Shown: one piece after another, positions 56,592 to 64,000 of the stretch
How the letters are laid out: every line of letters starts with the position of its first letter
Numbering within the stretch: position 1 is the stretch's first letter
Assembly (NCBI RefSeq): GCF_035825295.1
Contig: NZ_JAYMGI010000002.1
Span: 4,822,501-4,886,500 of the forward strand
Length of the DNA: 64,000 nucleotides
Reading direction: 5' to 3'
Source: Actinacidiphila sp. DG2A-62
GTDB taxonomy: Bacteria; Actinomycetota; Actinomycetes; Streptomycetales; Streptomycetaceae
Notes under the pieces: generated by a model
Database searches by the model: none
What the model was told of the DNA's origin: nothing
The model's input: only the letters and a program-made list of their open reading frames with translations
Made by a program: the position numbers and the translations under genes

Positions 56592-57265
56592 GCCCATCCA
56601 GCGCATCACGGCGCGCCCCCGTCGTGCCTCCCGCCCCGACACCCGGGCATGCGTCCCGCGCGCGCTCGGGTGCCGCGACCTGCGGGTCGCCACCGCCCCG
56701 AAGGGGGTTGTCGCTGCCGTGCCCGGCCCACCGGCCGGCGGCCCGCTGAGCGCGCAGTTCCCCGCGCCCCCCTACGACGTGACGTCGACCGTCGGCGCGG
56801 AGCCGTGGCAGCCGGGCGTGCGTCCCGCCGACGACGAGCCTGTACGCCGGGGGCGCCGGGAGCTGCTACCCCCAAGCCCACCACCGGCTGGGGGTACCTC
56901 CCAGGCGAAGCTCTGGGGGAGGTCCGTGAGCGACGGCAACAGCCCCTTCGGGCCGGTGGCGCCTGCCGCGCCGCGGGGGCTGGTCGCGCCGTTCCCCGCG
57001 CCCCTGAAGCGTGACGTCGACCGTCGGCTTGAAGCCGTGGCAGCCGGGCGTGCGTCCCGCCGGCGCTGGGCGTGATGTTCAGGGGCGCGGGGAACGGCTC
57101 CCCCAGACTCCGTCCGGGAGGTACCCCCACAGCCCACCACCGGGCAGGGGGTCCGTGGGCGACAGCGACAACCCCTTCGGGGCGGGAGCGGCGGCCGCGG
57201 GCGTCCGGCGCTGAGGGGGCGTAAATGGGGTGCGGGGCAGGCGGAGCCGTTCTAGCGTCCGGGGG
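56592..57265. repeat. 674-nt intergenic block of nested direct and inverted repeats
   Basis: Two related units of about 80 nt (about 56752-56832 and 56986-57062) share CGTGACGTCGACCGTCGGC and GCCGTGGCAGCCGGGCGTGC. GTTCCCCGCGCCCCTGAA (56991-57008) faces its exact complement at 57078-57095. The outer ends CCGCCCCGAAGGGGG (56693-) and CCCCTTCGGGGCGG (57172-57185) are also inverted, continuing inward for about 22 bp with one base difference. No gene is supported inside. Similar CGCGCAGTTCCCCGCGCCCC elements are common between streptomycete genes. Confidence 0.75.
57253..57258 (+). promoter_or_regulatory. -10 box of the Eis-like gene, leaderless start
   Basis: TAGCGT lies 7 nt before ATG 57266, so transcription should start at the ATG. 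The GGGGG before the ATG is too close to act as a ribosome-binding site. Confidence 0.5.
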
Positions 57266-58648
57266 ATGGGAGAAGAGGGCGTTGACGCCGCGCGCGGTCG
57301 TGGCCGGGACGGCGGGGCCGGGAGCGGCGCGGCCGGGGGCCCGGGGGCGCGGGCCCACGAGGCGACGGGGCGGACGCTCGGCGCCAGCGTGGGCGCGGAC
57401 CTGGACGTGCGGACGCTCAGCGCGAGCGACGACGTGGGGGACTGGCTCCGCGCCCTGCACACCGGCTTCCACCTGGGCCCGACGCTGACCGCCGAGGAGA
57501 TCGAGGTCCGCGCCCAGGTCGTGGACCGGACCCGTACGCAGGGCGCGTTCGACCGCGGCCGCTGTGTCGCCACCTTCCGCAGCATGCCGCGCCGCCTCAC
57601 CGTCCCCGGCGGCGCCGCCCTGAACGCCTCGGCGATCACCAACGTCTCGGTGAGCGCCACGCACCGCCGCCGCGGCCTGGCCGGCACGATGATGGCCGCC
57701 GAACTGTCCGCCGCCAGGGACCGCGGTGAGCCCGTCGCGATCCTGGTCGCCGCCGAGTACCCGATCTACGGCCGCTTCGGCTTCGGCCCGGCCACCTGGG
57801 TGGCGAACTGGGAGGTCGACGTGCCGCGCGCCGCGGTCGACCGCCGGTACGCCGGCCCCTCCGACGGCGGCCGGGTCGACTTCGCGCCGCTGGCCGAGGT
57901 GCGCGAGACCGGCCCCGGGCTGCACGAGCGGGTGCGCGCCCGCACCCCGGGCGCGATCGACCGCGACCGGGTCTGGTGGCAGATCCAGACCGGCGAGCGC
58001 GTCGTCGCCTCCCGGCCGTGGACCGAGCCCTTCCACGTGGTGTACCGCGACGCCTCGGGCCGCGTCGACGGCCTGGTCGCGTACACCACGCAGGAGGAGC
58101 ACTGGCCGAACAAGCTGCCCAAGGTCGAGGTGTCCGTGCGGCAGCTGATCGCCGCGACCCCCGCCGCCGAGCGCGCGCTGTGGCGGTTCCTGCTGTCGCT
58201 GGACTGGGTGACGCTGATCAGGACCGGGTACCGGGCCCCGGACGACGTGCTGCCGCTGTTGCTCGGCGACCCGCGCGCGGCCCGCACCGAGGCGCTCGCG
58301 GACTTCATGTGGCTGCGGCTGCTGGACGTGCCGGCCGCGCTGTCGGCCCGCACGTACGCCGGCGGCCCGGCCGCGCTGAGGCTGGAGGTGCTGGACCCCC
58401 AGGGCCACGCCGCCGGCCGCTTCCTGCTGGAGACCGACGCCTCGGGCGTCGCGTCCTGCGCGCCGACCACCGCCCCCGCCGACCTGACGGTGACCGCCGC
58501 GGACCTGGCCTGCCTGTATCTGGGCGACGAGTCCGCGGTCCGGCTCGCCGCGCTCGACCGCCTGACCGAGCACCGCCCCGGCGCGGCCGACACGGCCACC
58601 GCCCTCTTCCGTACCCCCCGTCGCCCCTGGTGCCCTGACATCTTCTGA
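57266..58648 (+). CDS. Eis-like multi-acetylating GNAT
   Basis: This 460-residue protein has the three-part Eis architecture: GNAT domain 1 with ITNVSVSATHRRRGLAGTMM (the V-x-x-x-RRRGLA CoA loop), degenerate GNAT domain 2 (about 200-310) and a sterol-carrier-like C-terminal domain. It ends in Phe, as Eis proteins do, where the C-terminal carboxylate takes part in catalysis. YPIYGRFGFG is also typical. Eis enzymes acetylate aminoglycosides or peptides; the natural substrate here is unknown. The first 45 residues are Gly-rich and may be partly non-coding. Confidence 0.85.
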   Translation: MGEEGVDAARGRGRDGGAGSGAAGGPGARAHEATGRTLGASVGADLDVRTLSASDDVGDWLRALHTGFHLGPTLTAEEIEVRAQVVDRTRTQGAFDRGRCVATFRSMPRRLTVPGGAALNASAITNVSVSATHRRRGLAGTMMAAELSAARDRGEPVAILVAAEYPIYGRFGFGPATWVANWEVDVPRAAVDRRYAGPSDGGRVDFAPLAEVRETGPGLHERVRARTPGAIDRDRVWWQIQTGERVVASRPWTEPFHVVYRDASGRVDGLVAYTTQEEHWPNKLPKVEVSVRQLIAATPAAERALWRFLLSLDWVTLIRTGYRAPDDVLPLLLGDPRAARTEALADFMWLRLLDVPAALSARTYAGGPAALRLEVLDPQGHAAGRFLLETDASGVASCAPTTAPADLTVTAADLACLYLGDESAVRLAALDRLTEHRPGAADTATALFRTPRRPWCPDIF

Positions 58649-58715
58649 CGGCGGCCCGGCCGCCGGGCCGGCCCCGAGCCCCCCCGGGCCGGCGCGGCCA
58701 CCGCGCCCGACCGGA

Positions 58716-58883
58716 TCACTGCGCCAGCAGCAGCGCCAGCGCGGTGAGTCCGATCGCGGTGCAGGTCGCGTTGCGCGCCTTGTGCCCCACCGTGACGAGC
58801 CCGATCGCGATCACCCCGACCGCCCCGAACCGCCACTGCACGATCTCCTCGAACGCGTATGCACACAAGCTGAGTACGAGCAT
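58716..58883 (-). CDS. small two-helix membrane protein
   Basis: ATG 58883 with GGAGGG six bases upstream gives 55 residues: MLVLSLCAYAFEEIVQWRFG, a second hydrophobic stretch and a C-terminal helix ending LALLLAQ. No family is recognised. It is divergent from the GntR-type gene across a region with operator-like repeats. Confidence 0.68.
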   Translation of the reverse strand: MLVLSLCAYAFEEIVQWRFGAVGVIAIGLVTVGHKARNATCTAIGLTALALLLAQ

Positions 58884-59064
58884 GACCGGCCCTCCTTCAC
58901 GGCCTCGTACCGGCCGTGCCCCGGTGCGGCGGGGCACGGCCCTGCGGAAGGCGGTGGCTGCGTGCGTCCCCGTACGCCCTCGAACGGGAAGTCGGCACCC
59001 CCGACGCCGAGTTGGATCAGTCAACTCCGTCCGACCGGCTCAACTTTGCCCGAGGTTGAAGGAG

Positions 59065-59086
59065 TTGAATGACTCTTCTCATTCAA
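59065..59086. promoter_or_regulatory. palindromic operator candidate between divergent genes
   Basis: TTGAATGA-CTCTTC-TCATTCAA is a perfect inverted repeat. Related TCAAC/GTTGA halves cluster just before it (about 59010-59065). It lies about 80 nt before the GntR start, so autoregulation is plausible. Confidence 0.55.
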
Positions 59087-59155
59087 GGGTGTGCCCGGTT
59101 GCATGAGATCGGTAAACAAGCCTCTTCCAAGCAGTGCGGTTGTGGGGGAAGTTGG

Positions 59156-59161
59156 TAGAGT
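59156..59161 (+). promoter_or_regulatory. -10 box of the GntR-type gene
   Basis: TAGAGT ends 6 nt before GTG 59168 with no ribosome-binding site between, which suggests a leaderless mRNA. Confidence 0.45.
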
Positions 59162-59167
59162 CGGCGT

Positions 59168-60094
59168 GTGGACGAGGACGACTCTCCTGATACGGGCACC
59201 GATCTCCCGCCGTACCTGCACATCGCCGACGTGCTGCGGCAGGAGATTCACGAGGGACTCTTCCGGGTGGGCGAGCGCATCCCGGCGCAGGCGGTGCTGG
59301 AGGAGCGCTTCCACGTCTCCCGGCCCACAGTGCAGCGCGCGCTGAAGGAGCTGTACCGGGACGGCTACATCGACAACCAGCGCGGCCGTCCGTCCGAGGT
59401 GCTCGACTGGCGGCACGCCCCCTCGCGCGGCGGCGCGCCGCGCACCGGCGGCGGCCGGCCCTCGGACGGGCCGGAACCGGCGTTCGCCGCGCTCGGCCCG
59501 CACGTCGCGGAGGCGTTCCAGGAGCGTCGCGTCACCATCGACTCGTTCTCGCTCACCGCCGAGACCCTCAACGCGGTGCTCGCCGAGCCGATCACCCGGG
59601 TGATGAGCGGGGAGCTGAACCCCGAGTCGATCCGGGTCCGCATCCTGCTGCCCAGCCTGGACGCCTCGCTCGCCATCCCCAAGGTGCGGGACGACCCGGA
59701 CGCGGACTGGCCGCTGGTCCGGCTGCGGCAGCTGGTCGGCGCCCACGTGGTGGTGATGAACGGCTTCTTCGCCCAGATCGCCGGCGTGCGCGGCGGTGAC
59801 GTCTCGCTGACGCTTGAGTTCAGGACCGTCCCGCTCACCCCGATGCACAAGCTCTACCTGCTCAACGGCAGGACCGCGCTCTTCGGCTACTACCGGGTGG
59901 TGCCGCGGCCGGTCGTCTACGGCGAGCACCAGGGCGACATCTGGGACGTGCTCGGGCTCGGCGCGACGCTCTTCGCGCACCGGGCGAGCCCGCAGCACCC
60001 GGACAGCACCGCGTCGCGTTACGTCGGCGAAGCACAGGCGTGGTTCGATTCGCTGTGGGCGACGATCAGCACGCCGCTGGACCTCGCCGAATGA
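59168..60094 (+). CDS. GntR-family transcriptional regulator
   Basis: This 308-residue regulator has an N-terminal GntR winged helix (LPPYLHIADVLRQEI, FHVSRPTVQRALKELYRDGY, NQRGRPSEV) and a C-terminal effector domain of about 200 residues without the usual UTRA or FCD signature. The effector is unknown. The HAD gene starts inside its stop codon (ATGA), so the two act together. It is probably autoregulated from the repeats upstream. Confidence 0.85.
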   Translation: MDEDDSPDTGTDLPPYLHIADVLRQEIHEGLFRVGERIPAQAVLEERFHVSRPTVQRALKELYRDGYIDNQRGRPSEVLDWRHAPSRGGAPRTGGGRPSDGPEPAFAALGPHVAEAFQERRVTIDSFSLTAETLNAVLAEPITRVMSGELNPESIRVRILLPSLDASLAIPKVRDDPDADWPLVRLRQLVGAHVVVMNGFFAQIAGVRGGDVSLTLEFRTVPLTPMHKLYLLNGRTALFGYYRVVPRPVVYGEHQGDIWDVLGLGATLFAHRASPQHPDSTASRYVGEAQAWFDSLWATISTPLDLAE

Positions 60095-60915
60095 GCACGG
60101 CGCAGCCGCGCCCCCACCGACCTCGGACCCCTGGACGCTATTCCATGACTTCCGGCCGGCCCCACGACGGCAGGACCGCTTCCCCGGCCGCTCTCACCAC
60201 GCTGCTGGCAGGCGCGGAGCACGTGCTGTTCGACTTCGACGGCCCGCTGGCGCACCTGTTCGCCGGGCACCCGGCGCCGCAGGTGGCGGCGGTGCTGCGC
60301 GAGCGCGTGGCGTCCTGGGAGACGCCCGGCCGTCCGCCCGGCGACCCGGCCGGCGACCCGGCCGGCATCCGCCTCACCTCGCCCACCGACCCGTTCCAGG
60401 TGCTGGCCGACGTGGCGCGGGCCTACCGGGGCCGGCCCGCGTACGACTACCGCGTCGCCGAGCTGGACAAGCTGCTCGGCGAGCACGAGGCGATCGCGGC
60501 CGGGAGCGCACAGCCCACGGCCCACGCGCGCGACCTGGTCAGGGCGCTGGTGAACCAGGGCCGGGTGCTCTCGGTGACCACCAACAACACCGCGGCGGCC
60601 GTCTCCGGCTACCTGGAGGCCCAGGGCCTGGCCGACTGCTTCGGCGCCAGGGTGCACGGCCGGCGGCACGCCCGGCCCGAGCTGATGAAGCCGCACCCCT
60701 CCTGCCTGCGCGAGGCCATGCGGCGCACCGGCGCCACGGCGGACTCGTGCCTGATGGTCGGCGACTCCGTGAGCGACTTCGAGGCCGCGCGCGCGGTGGG
60801 CGTGCCCTTCCTCGGCTTCGCGCGCACCGCCCGCAAGCGCGGGCTGCTGGCCGACGCGGGCGCCGCGCACGTCGTGGCCGGCCTGGCGCCGGTGCTGGAC
60901 GCGGTGAAGGCGTAG
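60091..60915 (+). CDS. HAD-superfamily phosphatase
   Basis: This 274-residue protein has HAD motif I FDFDGPLAHL (nucleophile Asp), motif II VTTNN (Thr), motif III Lys in ELMKPHPS and motif IV VGDSVSDFEAA. The helical cap between motifs I and II suggests a small phosphorylated substrate, perhaps a sugar phosphate. Start ATG 60091 overlaps the GntR stop; ATG 60145 is an alternative. The stop codon lies in a 21-bp tandem repeat. Confidence 0.85.
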   Translation: MSTAQPRPHRPRTPGRYSMTSGRPHDGRTASPAALTTLLAGAEHVLFDFDGPLAHLFAGHPAPQVAAVLRERVASWETPGRPPGDPAGDPAGIRLTSPTDPFQVLADVARAYRGRPAYDYRVAELDKLLGEHEAIAAGSAQPTAHARDLVRALVNQGRVLSVTTNNTAAAVSGYLEAQGLADCFGARVHGRRHARPELMKPHPSCLREAMRRTGATADSCLMVGDSVSDFEAARAVGVPFLGFARTARKRGLLADAGAAHVVAGLAPVLDAVKA

Positions 60916-60966
60916 CGCCCGCAGGCGAGGGCGTAGCGCCCGCAGGCGAGGGCGTAGCGCCCGCCG
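60910..60966 (+). repeat. 21-bp tandem repeat spanning the HAD stop codon
   Basis: GCGTAGCGCCCGCAGGCGAG plus G starts at 60910, 60931 and 60952 (the third copy is partial). Each copy repeats the TAG stop of the HAD gene. Confidence 0.85.
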
Positions 60967-60968
60967 GG

Positions 60969-61379
60969 TCACTGCAGGCCGAGCGCCATCCACTTCTGCG
61001 GCTCGGCGAGCGGCTCGAAGCCGAGGCGGGCGTAGACGCCGTGTGCGTCGTTCGTGGCCAGCAGCACCCGCCGCAGGCCGTACGGCGCCAGGTGGTCGCG
61101 GGCGGCGGCGACCAGCGCGGTGCCCAGGCCCCGGCCGCGCGCGGCGGGGTCCACGTAGACGTCGCACAGCCAGGCGAACGTCGCCCGGTCGGTGACCACG
61201 CGGGCGTAGGCGTGCTGCTCGCCGGTCTCCTCGTGGTAGGCGCCGAAGTTCAGGGAGCCGGCTATCGCGGCCTCCTGCTTGGCGAGCGGGCGGCCGAGCG
61301 CCCAGTACGCGTCGGTGGACAGCCAGCGGTGGATCCGGGGGACGTCGAGGCGGGCCGGATCGGCGGAGATCTCGTACAT
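60969..61379 (-). CDS. GNAT-family N-acetyltransferase
   Basis: This 136-residue GNAT protein has motif A VYVDPAARGRGLGTALVAAA and the DAHGVYARLGFEPL end. The start MYEISADPARLDVPRIHRWL is typical of the small acetyltransferases annotated as YedL/YvbK-like. The substrate is unknown. ATG 61379 is preferred to the upstream start because the family begins there. It is convergent with the HAD gene. Confidence 0.85.
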   Translation of the reverse strand: MYEISADPARLDVPRIHRWLSTDAYWALGRPLAKQEAAIAGSLNFGAYHEETGEQHAYARVVTDRATFAWLCDVYVDPAARGRGLGTALVAAARDHLAPYGLRRVLLATNDAHGVYARLGFEPLAEPQKWMALGLQ

Positions 61380-61388
61380 GCGCCGTAG

Positions 61389-62760
<1,372 letters not shown>

Positions 62761-62869
62761 CCGCGCGCCGGACGCCGCGGCACGGCACGGATCGACCCGA
62801 ACGGCAGCGGCACGGCTCCCGCACGGCGGAGGCGGGGCCGCGGGTCCGGTCGGCGAGCAGACCGCCGCT

Positions 62870-64000
62870 CTAGTCGGTGAGCAGGCGGAAGGCGGCCAGC
62901 ACGCTCTCCGCCTGCAGATCCACCTGCTCCGGCACCGGAATCCAGGCCAGATCGTGGCCGGCGGTCAACTCGGCCGCCCAGGCGGCCAGTTGCGCCTCGC
63001 AGGCGATGCGGGCCGCCGGGGCGCCGGGCAGCGCGGGCGGCAGCCCGTCCAGGAGCCGCAGCAGCGTGCCCGCGGCCCGCAGCGAGATGCGGCGGGCCGC
63101 GATGTCCAGCGCGGCCAGGTGCGCGCGGGTCAGCGGCACCGGCGAGGGGTGCAGCGCCTCCCAATCCGCCGCCACCTGCGGGCAGATCGCGGCCAGGCCC
63201 TCCGCCAGGCGCAGCAGCGGCGGGAGTTCGGAGTCCGAGGGCCTGCCCGGCAGCGTGTCGCGCACCTGCGCGAGCAACAGCCGCGCCCGGTCGGACTGGT
63301 GGCGCAGCAGCGCGCCCAACTGCGCGAGCGCGCGCGCCGGATCGGGGTGCGGCTCGGTGTCCGCGACCTTGCGGCTGGCCCACATCGGGACCTCGAACAG
63401 CGCGGTCATCCCGCCGTAGCGGTGCGGGCGCACCCAGGTGGAGCGGTTGACGTCCTCCGGCAGGCTGGCGAACTGCGTGGGCTCGCCCGGCTCCGGCATC
63501 ACATAGACCCCGGGCCCGGAGACCGTCCAGTACATCGCGTCGTAGGTGCCGGTCTGCACCGGCACGTCGCGCTCGGCGGACAGCTTGCCCAGCGGCTCGG
63601 CGAGCCCCGGCACGTCCCGGGTCAGCTGGATCCACGAACCGCCCAGGTCGTTGCCGTGCAACGAGCACTGCAGGAACGGCTCCAGCTCGTCGATGACGTC
63701 CACCAGCGCCTGGGACTCCGGCAGTTGGTCGTCGGCCGCCCTGATCGACGGCGCCCACTCGGGCTGTTCCTCGGCCGGCGGCCGGTAGGAGTGCCGGAAG
63801 TGCTCGGCCGGGGTGCGCCGCACCGCGGGGCCCTGCTCGCTGCGCGCGGTGCCGTCGGGGTCCAGGCAGAGCAGGAAGTGCCAGCGGGCGTCGGCGCGCG
63901 CGTGCAGCCACGGGTCGGCGGCCACCCGCTCGGCCAGCCGCAGCGCGGTCGCCGCGCCGATCCGCTCGTCGGAGTGCGGGCCGGCCACCACCAGGACGCT
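62870..64000 (-). CDS. M14-family zinc carboxypeptidase-like protein, 5' end outside window
   Basis: The readable part (about 377 residues) contains the M14 zinc motif HSDE in VAGPHSDERIG near the cut end, the second His ligand in CSLHGNDLG, a Tyr in QTGTYDAMYW and a helical C-terminal extension of about 150 residues. The enzyme would remove C-terminal amino acids or act on peptidoglycan peptides. The start lies beyond 64000. It is convergent with asd. Confidence 0.82.
   Translation of the reverse strand, partial: SVLVVAGPHSDERIGAATALRLAERVAADPWLHARADARWHFLLCLDPDGTARSEQGPAVRRTPAEHFRHSYRPPAEEQPEWAPSIRAADDQLPESQALVDVIDELEPFLQCSLHGNDLGGSWIQLTRDVPGLAEPLGKLSAERDVPVQTGTYDAMYWTVSGPGVYVMPEPGEPTQFASLPEDVNRSTWVRPHRYGGMTALFEVPMWASRKVADTEPHPDPARALAQLGALLRHQSDRARLLLAQVRDTLPGRPSDSELPPLLRLAEGLAAICPQVAADWEALHPSPVPLTRAHLAALDIAARRISLRAAGTLLRLLDGLPPALPGAPAARIACEAQLAAWAAELTAGHDLAWIPVPEQVDLQAESVLAAFRLLTD

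Overview
The window is very GC-rich chromosomal DNA from a Streptomyces-like actinomycete (family Streptomycetaceae). The evidence is frequent GTG starts, a mycothiol acetyltransferase, GlnR, a Nur-type Fur regulator, an RsiG-type c-di-GMP anti-sigma factor, and the short Cys-containing MRRQADLTKRR leader peptide typical of streptomycetes. From memory, and not checked here, the gene order from the secretion cluster through pit, pst, ppk, mshD, htrA, glnR, sulfurtransferase and nur resembles the S. coelicolor core around SCO4126-SCO4190.

Layout. 1-2.0 kb: end of an rRNA operon (3' part of 23S, 5S, terminator). 2.0-4.6 kb: GNAT, membrane protein and a 2-hydroxyacid dehydrogenase with palindromic operators. 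4.7-12.3 kb (minus): chromosomal type IV secretion-like operon (pilin-like peptide, anchored protein, TrbL-like protein, SCO6880-type protein, VirB4-like ATPase, VirD4-like coupling protein), facing a divergent transglycosylase/NlpC-P60 cell-wall hydrolase. 14.1-14.9 kb: PAP2-family protein whose motif-3 His is Gln. 14.9-17.8 kb: four overlapping genes of a type VII (WXG100-like) secretion unit. 18.0-22.5 kb: three tandem cassettes, each a lipoprotein gene overlapping a secreted-protein gene by 13-16 nt. The second cassette has decayed, and the first two share a frameshift. 22.5-26.3 kb: FAD-oxidase lipoprotein and small envelope proteins. 26.4-37.3 kb: csoR with its operator, then the phosphate block (DUF47-pit, pstSCAB with a PHO box, Nudix, CHAD, ppk). 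37.6-45.5 kb: mshD-MFS, an HtrA-like protease with a two-component system and an 11-bp-period operator, LacI regulator, glnR. 45.7-53.5 kb: hydrolase, MoaD/ThiS, membrane proteins, cysteine leader peptide plus sulfurtransferase-DUF1416, DsrE-like and FABP-like proteins. 53.5-64 kb: nur, ygfZ-like, dtd, rsiG, an intergenic repeat block, Eis-like acetyltransferase, GntR-HAD pair, GNAT, asd and a truncated M14 peptidase.

Phosphate genes form one functional unit: low-affinity Pit and high-affinity PstSCAB uptake, polyphosphate kinase, and CHAD and Nudix proteins. The htrA-RR-HK block looks like an envelope-stress circuit. The leader peptide and sulfurtransferase form a sulfur unit.

A caution for every reader: eight genes (SCO6880-type, two lipoproteins, ppk, moaD-like, a membrane protein, rsiG, asd) are broken by small apparent deletions, mostly in G/C runs. 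The pattern is most simply explained by indel errors in the assembly, so these genes are probably intact in the organism. The most novel-looking region is the three-cassette array at 18.0-22.5 kb, whose function I do not recognise.
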